From Streptomyces odontomachi (GTDB taxonomy: Bacteria > Actinomycetota > Actinomycetes > Streptomycetales > Streptomycetaceae), in assembly GCF_024435355.1 (NCBI RefSeq), contig NZ_JAMJWG010000015.1:1-64000 (forward strand): 64,000 bases of DNA. The letters run 5' to 3'. The translations under genes and the position numbers were made by a program. Below, in pieces: positions 1-8,189 of the stretch (positions within the stretch are counted from its first letter, which is position 1; every line of letters starts with the position of its first letter). A model generated the notes under the pieces. It did not search any database, was not told the DNA's origin, and worked only from the letters and a program-made list of their open reading frames with translations.

Positions 1-439
1 AATCATTTTTTTTTTTTTTTAAAGCCTACAGCCCCCCCCAAGTCCACACCCGGTCCCTCCCTCATTCCCCACCACGCCCCTCCCCCGATTTTAAAACCCC
101 CCCGCCGGATCCTTTGCCGTTCCCTTCCTTCGCCTTCCTTCGCCTTCCTTCTCTCTCCCTCACCCTCTGCCGCCTGCACCGCCACACCTTGGCGTTCCCC
201 GTCTCCGCCTTCGCTGTCTCCACCTTCTCCTTCTCGGCCCTCTCCTTCTCGGCCTTCTTCGTCTTCGCCGGTCCCGCCTTTCCCGTCCCCACCCATTCCC
301 TGCCGCCGCCTTCTCGTCTTCACGTCCCCCGGATTCCGCGTTACGCTTTTCCGACCGGGTCGCGAAGGCGTTGAATTCCGATGGAGCTCCATTGGGATTC
401 TATTGACAGGGTCACCGCGGCTCTGGTGTTCTGTCAGGT
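1..439. other. Low-complexity, pyrimidine-rich window edge without a recognisable gene
   Basis: The window opens with a run of 15 T (6-20), and until about 340 the + strand is strongly C/T-biased with imperfect CTTC/CCTT and TTCTCGGCC repeats. Reading frames on the minus strand give only K/E/G-rich low-complexity peptides and on the plus strand only S/F/P-rich ones, with no family resemblance. A TTGACA hexamer at 403-408 lies about 32 bases before the first credible start and may be the -35 of the gene at 440. I see no gene here. A lysine/glutamate-rich 3' end of a minus-strand gene cannot be fully excluded. Confidence 0.5.
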
Positions 440-955
440 ATGCGAATCTTTGTGGCCAAGCGGCTGTGCGTGAGTGTGGAAGGTATCGATTTCCTCAATC
501 CGAACCGTCTGCAGGACGGCAGAGAGTGCGGGGCGCGCCTGGAGCTGCGGATCGCGGAAGAGGACACCCTGCCCGGGTCGATCTACGCATCACGTGGTCT
601 TGCGATCACCCGCGGAGTCTGCCGGTTCGACCTCCTGGAGTCCGCTCCAGGGGCGAGCGACCGGATGCACTGGCACCCGGTGATGCCCAACGGCGAGGGG
701 CGCAAGCGCCTGTACGACGACGAGTTGAGCACCGACCCGTTGTGGTGGCTGGGCCGCCGGCTGCGCGACGCTGTGGATCTGCTCAAGGAAGGCGGAGTGG
801 AGGACCCCGATCGCTTCGCCGAAGATGCCAAGGTCCTGGCCGGGATGGCGGACGACATCGTGGCCGACGCGGCGACGACGCTCGACCGGTTCCGCCGGGA
901 GCCCTGGCCCCCGGTCGAGGCGCGGGACGAGCGCGGCATGGCCCTGACCGGCTGA
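440..955 (+). CDS. Hypothetical protein, 171 aa
   Basis: A 171-residue soluble protein with no signal peptide or membrane segment, and I do not recognise its family. The N-terminal half looks like a beta-rich domain (residues 1-85, around the CRFDLLES stretch). The C-terminal half is helical and acidic, rich in Asp, Arg and Ala. Third-codon positions are strongly G/C, as expected for a real gene in this genome. The ATG at 440 has only a poor ribosome binding site. A TTGACA at 403-408 would place the transcription start close to the ATG, so a leaderless transcript is possible. It is separated from the M24 gene downstream by 386 bases. Confidence 0.65.
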   Translation: MRIFVAKRLCVSVEGIDFLNPNRLQDGRECGARLELRIAEEDTLPGSIYASRGLAITRGVCRFDLLESAPGASDRMHWHPVMPNGEGRKRLYDDELSTDPLWWLGRRLRDAVDLLKEGGVEDPDRFAEDAKVLAGMADDIVADAATTLDRFRREPWPPVEARDERGMALTG

Positions 956-1341
956 CGTTCGGCTCCGGGCGGCTGGATGGACCCGCGTCACCCAACTGCG
1001 GTGCGCACGGGGACACTTGTCGAGGAGGCGGTTCCCTGCGCACCGCCACCAGCCGTCCGGCCGCCGATGTGATGGAGGCGGACTCCGGACACCGTCATCC
1101 GACCGGGACCGACCGCCGCGCCTCTCGCCCTGCCCGGCAGGGCGATCGGCAGGGCAACCGGTGGAGGCGCCGACAGCCTCGGTGACCCGGCCCGCAGGGC
1201 CGGCGCCCGGGGATGTCGACGTTCCACCGTCCGGCCGGCCTGCTCCGCTCCCGGCGTCGACCACCGTCGTCGGGCCGGATCGGGCCGGATCGGGCAGGTC
1301 CTGGTCTCACCTTTGTTCCATGTCTCGGAGGTTCAGCAATC
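956..1341. other. Intergenic region, no gene seen
   Basis: 386 bases of GC-rich sequence between two + strand genes. It contains a short direct repeat around 1272-1289 (GGGCCGGATC twice). The only motif of use is GGAGGT at 1327-1332, which serves as ribosome binding site for the TTG start at 1342. Confidence 0.45.
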
Positions 1342-2058
1342 TTGAGTAAGACCACAAACGGTACGGACATCGACGAGGAAGCCAGAGCGCACAACCTCAT
1401 CGAGGCCGAGCGCAAAGCGGTGGTCCTGTTCGACGAGATCACCGCGCGCGGGCTGGTCAAGGCGGGCAAGACGGAGATCCAGGTCAGCAATGAGGTACGG
1501 GACCTGGCAGCCGACATGTTCGACACCAGCCGGCACTGGCACAAGCGTATTGTGCGCGCCGGCCTGAACACCCTCCAGCCGTACCGGGAGAACCCTCCGG
1601 ACCGGGAGATCGAGGAGGGCGACATCGTCTTCCTGGACTTCGGCCCGGTGTTCGCCGAGTGGGAGGCCGACTTCGGTCGTACGTACGTGCTCGGCGACGA
1701 CCCGGAGAAACTGCGCCTGCGGGACGACCTGCCCGGAGTGTGGCAGGCGGGCCGCGACTACTACGACAGCCACCCCGACGTCACCGGGGCGGAGCTGTAC
1801 GCGCACATGTGCAAGCTCGCCGAAGCCGCCGGGTGGGAGTTCGGCGGTCCGCACAGCGGCCACCTGGTCGGTGAGTTCCCTCACGAGCTCATCGAAGCGG
1901 ACCTGGTCAACAGCTACATCGCGCCGTCCAACCCCAATCGCCTGCGCGGTCTGGACGACGCCGGCCGCCAGGCCCACTGGATCCTCGAGGTCCACCTGGT
2001 GAACAAGGAGCGGACGTGGGGCGGGTTCTACGAGCAGCTGCTCTCGTTGAGCCGCTGA
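1342..2058 (+). CDS. M24-family metallopeptidase (Xaa-Pro aminopeptidase-like)
   Basis: A 238-residue single-domain pita-bread-fold protein. The five metal ligands of the M24 family appear in order: Asp in FLDFGP, Asp in ADFGRT, His in SGHLVG, Glu in ILEVH and Glu in FYEQ. It lacks the N-terminal domain of full Xaa-Pro dipeptidases, so it is a short M24 protein. Such proteins hydrolyse N-terminal residues or act on non-peptide substrates, and the substrate here is unknown. I chose TTG at 1342 because GGAGGT precedes it by 9 bases. An upstream ATG at 1213 would add a proline/arginine-rich stretch that looks non-coding. It appears cytoplasmic, with no obvious operon partner. Confidence 0.8.
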   Translation: MSKTTNGTDIDEEARAHNLIEAERKAVVLFDEITARGLVKAGKTEIQVSNEVRDLAADMFDTSRHWHKRIVRAGLNTLQPYRENPPDREIEEGDIVFLDFGPVFAEWEADFGRTYVLGDDPEKLRLRDDLPGVWQAGRDYYDSHPDVTGAELYAHMCKLAEAAGWEFGGPHSGHLVGEFPHELIEADLVNSYIAPSNPNRLRGLDDAGRQAHWILEVHLVNKERTWGGFYEQLLSLSR

Positions 2059-2278
2059 ACACCACACTCCCGTACTCCCGCACCGCTGCACCACCGAACG
2101 CCGGCCGCTCAGCCGTGAGCTGCTGAGCCGCTGAGCACAGCCATTGAGGTCAGGCCCCCCGGGGGCGGTTCACGTCGAGCCGCCCTCGGGCGGGCACGGC
2201 TGCCCGCGCGCGTCGGGTCGCCGAGGAAGGCGCACGTCAAGTCGCTGGAATCGAGTCGCTGGATACGGAGGGCAGCCG

Positions 2279-3880
2279 GTGAATTCCCGTACCGCCACCA
2301 GAGTGCTGCACGATGCGCAGCCCCGATCCCGCAAGCGCTCCCGCGGGCCACGCAGCGCACTCGTCAGACGCGCACAGGGCCTGGTCATGGTGGGCCCCGC
2401 GTTCGCCGCCGCGATCGCCTACGTCGACCCCGGCAACTTCGCCACGAACTTCGCAGCCGGCTCCCACTTCGGCTACCGCCTGCTCTGGGTCGTGGTGGCC
2501 GCGAACCTGGTGGGCATGCTCGTCCAGACCCTCTCGGCCAAGCTGGGCCTGGCGACCGGGCGCAACCTGGCGGAGGTGTGCCGGGAGCGCTACCCCCGGC
2601 CGGTGGTGTGGGCCATGTGGGTCCAGGCGGAACTCGTCGCCATGGCCACGGACCTGGCCGAGGTGATCGGCGGCGCCGTCGCACTGTCCCTGATCTTCGG
2701 CCTGCCACTGGCGGCGGGCGGCGTCCTGGTCACCGCCCTCTCCTTCGTCCTCCTCGCCGTCGACGCCCGCGGCAGAAGGAAGTTCGAAGCGGTCGTCGCC
2801 GGCGCCCTGGCCTGCATCCTCGTCAGCTTCGGATGGAACCTGATGCAGGCGGGCGTCCCGTTCGGCGACGTGGCGTCCGGAATGCTCCCCGGCCTGCCGA
2901 ACATCGACAGCGTCCTCCTCGCCGGCGGTCTCGTCGGGGCGACGGTGATGCCGCACGTCGTCTACGTCCACTCCGACCTGACGAGCAGCCATGTGACGGG
3001 TGCGGCACCGGGAGCACGCGAGCCGCAGCTACGCCGAGAAGAGACGTTTCTTCCGGGGCGGGGCAAGGAACGGACGTCTGAACTGGGACGGCGGCGGGGG
3101 GTGGGTCGGGAACAACTGCGGGAGGTGGGTCGAGAACACCTGCGGGAGGTGGACGAGACGCAACCGCGGGCGATGGGTCAGGAGCAGCGCCGGGAGGGGG
3201 AGCAGGAACAGTCGCGAGCGACGGGTCAGGAGCAGCGGAGGGAGGGGGACCAGGAGCAGCCGCGGGCGATGGATCAGGAGCAGCGGCGGGCGATGGATCA
3301 GGAGCAGCGGAGGGCGATGGATCAGGAGCAGCGGAGGCGGCTTGCGTGGCAGGTTCGGCTGGACGTGTTCGTCGCCTTGGCCATCGCCGGCCTTGCCAAC
3401 GCGGTGATGTTGATCGTGGCGGCCAGGCTGTTCCACTCCGGCCCGTTCGCGCCTGACACGCTCGAGGGCATCCACGCGGGCCTCGGCGCCCTGCTCGGCG
3501 GCGGGGCGGCCCTGGCCTTCGCCCTCGCACTGCTCGCCTCCGGACTTGCCTCGGCCTCGGTCGGCACCTATGCGGGCCAGGTCGTCATGGCCGGCTTCAT
3601 CCGCAGGTCCCTCCCCACGGTGCTACGCCGGCTGCTCACCGTGCTCCCCGCACTCGCCGTGCTGGTCGCCGGCGTCGACCCGACGCAGGCCCTGATCTGG
3701 TCGCAGCTCACGCTCTCTTTCGGCATCCCGTTCGTGCTCATCCCGCTCATCGGCTTCACCCGTGACCGGAAGCTGATGGGCCCGTTGGTGAACTCCCGCG
3801 TCACCACGGCCGTCGCCGGCTCCGTCGCCGGCATCGTCGTCGCGCTCAACGTGGTGCTTGCGGCGACGGTCGTGTCCTGA
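2279..3880 (+). CDS. mntH: NRAMP-family divalent metal (Mn2+/Fe2+) transporter with repeat-expanded loop
   Basis: A 533-residue polytopic membrane protein of the NRAMP (MntH/SLC11) family, which imports Mn2+ or Fe2+ with protons. The metal-site motifs are present: DPGN in TM1 (YVDPGNFATN) and the TM6 motif MPHVVYVHSDL. The loop between TM6 and TM7 is about 100 residues longer than usual. It is filled with an octapeptide repeat rich in Q, E and R (3101-3337), after which TM7 onwards continues normally, so the frame is intact. GTG at 2279 is chosen because GGAGGG lies about 7 bases upstream and the protein then starts just before the usual basic N-terminus. Cation preference (Mn versus Fe) cannot be read from the sequence. 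The symbol follows the family. Confidence 0.85.
   Translation: MNSRTATRVLHDAQPRSRKRSRGPRSALVRRAQGLVMVGPAFAAAIAYVDPGNFATNFAAGSHFGYRLLWVVVAANLVGMLVQTLSAKLGLATGRNLAEVCRERYPRPVVWAMWVQAELVAMATDLAEVIGGAVALSLIFGLPLAAGGVLVTALSFVLLAVDARGRRKFEAVVAGALACILVSFGWNLMQAGVPFGDVASGMLPGLPNIDSVLLAGGLVGATVMPHVVYVHSDLTSSHVTGAAPGAREPQLRREETFLPGRGKERTSELGRRRGVGREQLREVGREHLREVDETQPRAMGQEQRREGEQEQSRATGQEQRREGDQEQPRAMDQEQRRAMDQEQRRAMDQEQRRRLAWQVRLDVFVALAIAGLANAVMLIVAARLFHSGPFAPDTLEGIHAGLGALLGGGAALAFALALLASGLASASVGTYAGQVVMAGFIRRSLPTVLRRLLTVLPALAVLVAGVDPTQALIWSQLTLSFGIPFVLIPLIGFTRDRKLMGPLVNSRVTTAVAGSVAGIVVALNVVLAATVVS
3101..3337 (+). repeat. 24-bp (8-codon) tandem repeat inside the NRAMP transporter gene
   Basis: About ten copies of a 24-base unit run in frame through the TM6-TM7 loop. 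The last three copies encode the identical octapeptide AMDQEQRR. Earlier copies diverge (for example GREHLREV and GQEQRREG), so the array has grown most recently at its 3' end. The period is a multiple of three, so expansion or contraction keeps the reading frame. Confidence 0.9.
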
Positions 3881-4063
3881 CAGCGATTGACAGCTGCCCG
3901 CCCCGACTGCTCGGTTCTTGACGGCTCACTCCTGACCGCTTTGTTCGCATATGCCTAGCTCTTGGCTGCCCGTCGGCAACGCCTCGTTTTCAACTGCCTG
4001 TTCTCGACCAGCTCGTTCGCTCACCTGCTTGATTCTCGACTGCTTGGCTCAACGGAGGCTCTC

Positions 4064-4756
4064 GTGTCCCAAGAGATCGACCCGCGTGCACTGTGGTCAC
4101 GCGGACGTGTCCTGTGGTCCGGCTTATCTGCCGGACGCATCGCCACCTACCTGACCGGTTGTGTGGTCTTCTCGCTCGGTGCCTACTTCTTCATCTTCTC
4201 CGACCTCGGCACCGACCCCCTGGACGTCTTCTCCCTGGGCCTGCTCAAGCACGCTCCACTGACCGTGGGCATCGCGCAGGCCGGCATCGCGGCGCTGTGC
4301 ATCCTCATCTGGGCGGCCTGGTACCGCCGCCGCCCGGTGATCATGCCCTTCGTCACCTTCTTCTTCTGCGGCAGCCTCATCGACCTGCTGATGCTGTGGG
4401 ATCCCGGGCGGTACATCCCCCTGCCGGACTACGGGATCATGCTGCTCGCCACGGTGCTGTGCGCCTACGCCTCGTCGCTGATCATCATGAGCGGCCTCGG
4501 CATCCGGGCCATGGACCTCGTGGCCATCGCCATGGTGGACAAGTGGGGCTGGCAGTTCTGGATCGCCAAGATGTCCCTCGAGGGCATGCTGCTCCTCTCC
4601 GGCTACCTGATGGGCGGCCCCGTCGGAGTCGGCACGCTGTGCTTCCTCGCCATCGTGGACACCCTCATCCAGCCCTTCATGTACGCGAACACCCGTGTGC
4701 TGGGGATGCGGAATCTCGGCATGCCGATGTTGGAGAAGGTGCCGGATGTGGGGTGA
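4064..4756 (+). CDS. YczE/YyaS/YitT-type integral membrane protein
   Basis: A 230-residue protein with five to six predicted membrane segments. It starts with a short cytoplasmic N-terminus, then the YLTGCVVFSLGAYFFI segment and the conserved LGTDPLDVFSLGL stretch typical of YczE-like membrane proteins. A second conserved patch, LGIRAMDLVAIAMVDKWGW, follows at about residues 145-163. The biochemical role of the family is not established. GTG at 4064 is preceded by CGGAGG at about 5 bases. A longer frame upstream starts in non-coding repetitive DNA. The gene ends in a convergent arrangement with the YajQ gene. Confidence 0.75.
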   Translation: MSQEIDPRALWSRGRVLWSGLSAGRIATYLTGCVVFSLGAYFFIFSDLGTDPLDVFSLGLLKHAPLTVGIAQAGIAALCILIWAAWYRRRPVIMPFVTFFFCGSLIDLLMLWDPGRYIPLPDYGIMLLATVLCAYASSLIIMSGLGIRAMDLVAIAMVDKWGWQFWIAKMSLEGMLLLSGYLMGGPVGVGTLCFLAIVDTLIQPFMYANTRVLGMRNLGMPMLEKVPDVG

Positions 4757-4897
4757 CCTGGGTGAGCTGACCCCCGGATGGGGACTTCCGGGGTGAGCTG
4801 ACCTGGGCGGTATGAGCTGGCCTGGCCCGACCAGGGGTGGTGGCCAGGCCAGGCCCCGGGCGGTCGGTGGGGCTGGCCCGGTGGTCCGGGGTGGGGG

Positions 4898-4924
4898 CAG
4901 AGTGGCCTTGGGGAGGCCACTCTG
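4898..4924. terminator. Bidirectional hairpin between convergent genes
   Basis: A perfect 10-bp inverted repeat (CAGAGTGGCC and GGCCACTCTG) with a 7-base loop lies between the stops of the YczE-type gene and the YajQ-type gene. There is no T-tract, as is common in Streptomyces. The rest of 4757-5091 is repetitive (GGTGAGCTGACC-like copies at its left end) and holds no gene that I can see. Confidence 0.65.
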
Positions 4925-5091
4925 CCTCGCGGATCGGTTACCGGTTACCAGATCCAACGGGCCGGACCGGACCGGCCGCGAACGTTCCGGAACCGAAGGA
5001 ACGCCGAACGGTGCCAGCGACGGCGCGGGTAATGCCGGTGCACTGCACGGACACTGCAACGGGCTACTCGGAACGAACAGGCTACTCGGAA

Positions 5092-5580
5092 CTACCGATA
5101 GTTAACGAACTGAAGTGCGAAGTCGAAGTCCTGGCCCTTCAGCAGGGAGATGACCGCCTGGAGGTCGTCCCGACTCTTCGAGCTGACCCGCAGTTCCTCG
5201 CCCTGCACCTGCGCCTTCACTCCCTTGGGCCCCTCGTCACGAATGATCTTCGCGACCTTCTTCGCGTTCTCCTGGGAGATGCCCTCCTGGATCGACGCGA
5301 AGATCTTGTACTCCTTGCCGGAGAGCTGCGGGTCACCCGCATCCAGCGCCTTCAGGGAGATGCCCCGCTTGACCAGCTTGGACTGGAAGACGTCCAGGAT
5401 CGCCTTCGCCCGCTCCTCGGAGTTGGCCTGCATCAGGATCTTCTCGCCGGACCAGGCGATCGAGGCGCCGACGTTCTTGAAGTCGTAGCGCTGCGAGATC
5501 TCCTTCGCGGCCTGGTTGAGGGCGTTGTCGACCTCCTGCCGCTCGACCTTCGAGACGATGTCGAAACTGGAGTCGGCCAT
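5092..5580 (-). CDS. YajQ-family (UPF0234) nucleotide-binding protein
   Basis: A 162-residue protein matching the YajQ family along its full length. It begins MADSSFDIVSKV and contains the characteristic YDFKNVGASIAWSG and LQAVISLLKG stretches near its ends. YajQ proteins are two-domain RNP-like folds that bind nucleotides. Some members bind cyclic di-GMP and act as transcription co-regulators. The role in actinomycetes is unproven. The ATG is at 5580 (minus strand) with AAGGAG about 10 bases upstream; an upstream extension would be proline/arginine-rich and is rejected. It neighbours tRNA-Tyr, as I recall for S. coelicolor. Confidence 0.9.
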   Translation of the reverse strand: MADSSFDIVSKVERQEVDNALNQAAKEISQRYDFKNVGASIAWSGEKILMQANSEERAKAILDVFQSKLVKRGISLKALDAGDPQLSGKEYKIFASIQEGISQENAKKVAKIIRDEGPKGVKAQVQGEELRVSSKSRDDLQAVISLLKGQDFDFALQFVNYR

Positions 5581-5815
5581 GTCCTGTGGCTCCTTGTATC
5601 CGGGTGCAGGTCTAGGTACAGACGGCACGGCCGACCGTCCCGCCGACCGCACCGGCCCAGCCTAGTCACCCCGGGTACGCCGAGCGGCGATCATGCCCTC
5701 CGACCAGTCGATCACGCCCGCCGATCAATCGGGTGGCGAAGCACCCCGACCCATCGGGTATCGTTTACGTCGTTGCCACGGGGCACCGCTCACGCGGGAT
5801 CCAGGCAGCATCCCA

Positions 5816-5897
5816 GGCGGTGTGCCCGAGCGGCCAAAGGGAGCAGACTGTAAATCTGCCGGCTCAGCCTTCCTAGGTTCGAATCCTAGCGCCGCCA
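5816..5897 (+). tRNA. tRNA-Tyr (anticodon GTA)
   Basis: An 82-base class II tRNA. The acceptor stem GGCGGTG pairs with CGCCGCC and is followed by discriminator A; the 3' CCA is not encoded. The anticodon stem GCAGA/TCTGC carries loop CTGTAAA with GTA at 5850-5852, and a long variable arm follows. The T-loop is GTTCGAATC. In S. coelicolor the tRNA-Tyr gene is the attachment site of the integrative element SLP1. Here the DNA to its right is accessory, but no integrase was found. Confidence 0.97.
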
Positions 5898-5908
5898 CGC
5901 TGAGGGAA

Positions 5909-5945
5909 ACGGCCCCTGATCTGCGGGAACGCGGTCGGGGGTCGT
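5909..5945 (+). terminator. Terminator-like hairpin after tRNA-Tyr
   Basis: ACGGCCCCTGA pairs with TCGGGGGTCGT (two G-U pairs) around a 15-base loop and is followed by TTTG. It begins 12 bases after the tRNA, fitting a rho-independent terminator for it. Between here and 6174 I see no gene. Confidence 0.6.
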
Positions 5946-6173
5946 TTTGTGTTTGGTCTGTGGGTGGCCGCTGTTGGCCGTGGTTGACCGACCTGTCTGG
6001 CGCGGGAGTGGCATGCAACCCCAAGCGCCGTGGGGCTGCATGGAGGCCGCTCGGGATGTCGATAGCGATCCTGTAACGGCTGCCCCGTCGGTCCGAACGG
6101 GAAGGCTCCAAAGGCTCCAAGCCGTGGACCGCTTCGCGAGCCGCCGTCCACCCGCTGGTCTGAACTGGGCTCT

Positions 6174-6620
6174 CTACCGCGCGGGGGTGCAGCAGGTGCT
6201 CTCCGTGCTACAGCACCCCTCTGAAGCGGTGGTGGCGCTCTTGCCGAGGGTGTCGGCGTCGGCCTTGACGACATAGACCTCCCACGGCTCCTGGCCGGGG
6301 CCATGGACCCAGACCTTGTCCTGGAGGGCGTAGCAGCACGAGGTGTCGTTCTCCTCGGAGGTGGCCAGGTCGGCCTTCCTCAGTCGGTCGGTGGCTGCGT
6401 CGACCTGGGCGGTGGAGTCGACCTCGACACCAAGGTGGTCCAGGCGGGTTTCCTGTCCGGGCTCGCCTTCGATGAGCACGAGCTTGAGTGGGGGCTCCGC
6501 GATGGCGAAATTGGCGTAGCCCTCGCGCCGCTTGGCCGGTTCGGTGTCGAAGAGCTTCGAGTAGAAGGTGATCGACGCCTCAAGGTCGCTGACGCGCAGG
6601 GCAAGCTGGGCGCGGGACAT
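6174..6620 (-). CDS. ArsI/CadI-like VOC metalloprotein (arsenic/cadmium resistance)
   Basis: A 148-residue vicinal-oxygen-chelate protein of the ArsI/CadI group. ArsI enzymes are Fe(II) dioxygenases that cleave the C-As bond of methylarsenite. CadI is a cadmium-induced relative. Visible features are the N-terminal MSRAQLALRVSDLEAS, His62, a vicinal Cys pair C95-C96 (the thiol pair that binds As in ArsI) and Glu114 in PWEVY. Position 5 is Gln where ArsI enzymes have a metal-ligand His, as in CadI-type members, so lyase activity is uncertain. Two further CC pairs lie near the C-terminus (C136-C137, C143-C144). It is divergent from arsR and shares the inverted-repeat operator. The start at 6620 has AGGAG upstream. 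Confidence 0.8.
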   Translation of the reverse strand: MSRAQLALRVSDLEASITFYSKLFDTEPAKRREGYANFAIAEPPLKLVLIEGEPGQETRLDHLGVEVDSTAQVDAATDRLRKADLATSEENDTSCCYALQDKVWVHGPGQEPWEVYVVKADADTLGKSATTASEGCCSTESTCCTPAR

Positions 6621-6642
6621 GGCACGGCTCCTATCGGGTTGG

Positions 6643-6691
6643 ATTGACATCCTTCTATTCAAGATTGCGCGCTGAATCGAAGGATGTCAAT
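6643..6691. promoter_or_regulatory. Probable ArsR operator in the divergent ars promoter region
   Basis: A perfect 13-bp inverted repeat, ATTGACATCCTTC (6643-6655) and GAAGGATGTCAAT (6679-6691), is separated by 23 bases between the divergent ArsI/CadI-like and arsR starts. Each arm contains TTGACA reading inward, so the arms may also supply the -35 elements. ArsR repressors bind dyad sites of this kind and release on As(III)/Sb(III). Binding here is inferred from position and symmetry. Confidence 0.75.
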
Positions 6692-6699
6692 ATAGAACC

Positions 6700-7107
6700 A
6701 TGTCGAATCAAGAGCTGGTAATGCTGGGGCAGAGTGAGGGGGTCGCCGCCTGTTGCCCGGGGCTTCTGACCGCGCCCCTGGACGAGCGCCAGGCCGCGGA
6801 GCTGGCCACGGTCTTCAAGGCGCTCGGAGATCCGGTGCGGCTGCGCCTGCTGTCGATGATCGCATCGCGGGCGGGCGGCGAGGTGTGCGTCTGTGAACTG
6901 ACTCCGGCCTTCGACCTGTCGCAGCCGACCATCTCGCACCACCTCAAGTTGCTGAAGAAGGCCGGCCTCATCGACAGCGAACGGCGCGGCACCTGGGTCC
7001 ACTACCGGCTCGTCTCGGAGATGACAGATCGGCTCGCCGGCATGCTCACCCGTCCTGCGGGCGAGCCCCTGCCCGAAAGCACGACCCCGGCGGGTGTCGA
7101 GTCGTGA
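6700..7107 (+). CDS. arsR: ArsR-family metalloregulatory repressor
   Basis: A 135-residue winged-helix repressor of the ArsR/SmtB family. The family metal-box-like motif CVCEL lies at about residues 65-69, followed by the recognition helix DLSQPTISHHLKLLKKAGL (about 73-91) and the wing RRGTWVHYRL. A further Cys pair (AACC) near residues 17-20 may add metal ligands. As(III) binding to the cysteines would release the operator at 6643-6691. The ATG at 6700 lies only 8 bases after the operator arm. The stop overlaps the GTG of acr3 by 4 bases, indicating translational coupling in one operon (arsR-acr3-arsC). Confidence 0.93.
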   Translation: MSNQELVMLGQSEGVAACCPGLLTAPLDERQAAELATVFKALGDPVRLRLLSMIASRAGGEVCVCELTPAFDLSQPTISHHLKLLKKAGLIDSERRGTWVHYRLVSEMTDRLAGMLTRPAGEPLPESTTPAGVES

Positions 7108-8189
7108 GCGCGCCTGCCGCTGGCGGGAGCGTGGCGGGGCGGCTGTCGTTCCTCGATCGCTACCTGGCCGCCTGGATCCTGGCCGCCATGGTTGTCGGCC
7201 TGGGCCTGGGCCGTGTGGTGCCGGGGCTGGGGGACACCCTGGCCAAGGTCACCGTTGCAGGGGTGTCCCTGCCGATCGCGCTGGGCCTGCTGGTGATGAT
7301 GTACCCGGTGTTGGCCAAGGTCCGTTACGACCGCCTCGACACCGTCACTCGGGACCGGCGCCTGCTGCTGCCGTCCCTGCTGCTCAACTGGATCATCGGC
7401 CCGGCCCTCATGTTCGCCCTGGCCTGGCTGTTCCTGCCGGACCTGCCCGCCTACCGCACCGGGTTGATCATCGTCGGTCTGGCCCGCTGCATCGCCATGG
7501 TCATCATCTGGAACGACCTGGCATGCGGAAGCCGCGAAGCCGCCGCCGTCCTGGTCGCCCTGAACTCCGCCTTCCAGGTGATCGCTTTCTCCCTGCTGGG
7601 CTGGTTCTACCTCTCCGCCCTGCCGGGCTGGCTCGGTCTGCCACAAACCGACCTCGACGTCTCGGTGTGGTCGATCGCCCGCAGCGTGCTGATCTTCCTG
7701 GGCATCCCGCTCGTGGCCGGCTACCTCACCCGCCGCATCGGTGAGAAGACCAGGGGCCGGGCCTGGTACGAGGCCGCCTTCATCCCGCGCATCGGCCCCT
7801 TCGCCCTGTACGGGCTGCTGTTCACCGTCGTCATCCTCTTCGCGCTCCAAGGCCGTGCCATCACCTCCCAGCCCCTCGACGTAGCCCGCATCGCCCTGCC
7901 GCTGCTGGCGTACTTCGCGCTGATGTGGGCCGGATCCATGGCCCTGGGCCGGGGCGTCGGACTCGACTACTCGCGCGCCACCACACTGGCCTTCACCGCT
8001 GCCGGCAACAACTTCGAGCTGGCCATCGCGGTCGCCATCGCCACCTTCGGCGCCTCATCCGGACAGGCTCTCGCCGGCGTCGTCGGGCCCCTCATCGAGG
8101 TTCCCGCCCTCATCGGGCTGGTCTACGTCGCCCTCCACACCCGCCGCCACTTCACCGCCACGCCCCAAGAAGACCCCGCCCATGTCTGA
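7104..8189 (+). CDS. arsB: Arsenite efflux transporter, ACR3 family
   Basis: A 361-residue membrane protein with about ten transmembrane segments and the ACR3 signature. The conserved Cys lies in GLARCIAMVIIWNDLACG (about residues 127-144), the essential As(III)-thiolate region of the family. Other family motifs are MMYPVLAKVRY and TLAFTAAGNNFELAIAVAI. It exports arsenite (and perhaps antimonite) across the cell membrane using the proton gradient. The GTG start overlaps the arsR stop by 4 bases, and the end overlaps arsC by 8 bases, so the three genes are one operon. The symbol arsB is often used in Streptomyces for ACR3-type pumps; acr3 is the more exact name. Confidence 0.93.
   Translation: MSAPAAGGSVAGRLSFLDRYLAAWILAAMVVGLGLGRVVPGLGDTLAKVTVAGVSLPIALGLLVMMYPVLAKVRYDRLDTVTRDRRLLLPSLLLNWIIGPALMFALAWLFLPDLPAYRTGLIIVGLARCIAMVIIWNDLACGSREAAAVLVALNSAFQVIAFSLLGWFYLSALPGWLGLPQTDLDVSVWSIARSVLIFLGIPLVAGYLTRRIGEKTRGRAWYEAAFIPRIGPFALYGLLFTVVILFALQGRAITSQPLDVARIALPLLAYFALMWAGSMALGRGVGLDYSRATTLAFTAAGNNFELAIAVAIATFGASSGQALAGVVGPLIEVPALIGLVYVALHTRRHFTATPQEDPAHV

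Noticed and set aside
3..392. Minus-strand E/G/K-rich ORF at the left edge
   Set aside because: It is low-complexity translation of a C/T-rich tract with poor codon pattern, so it is not reported as a gene.
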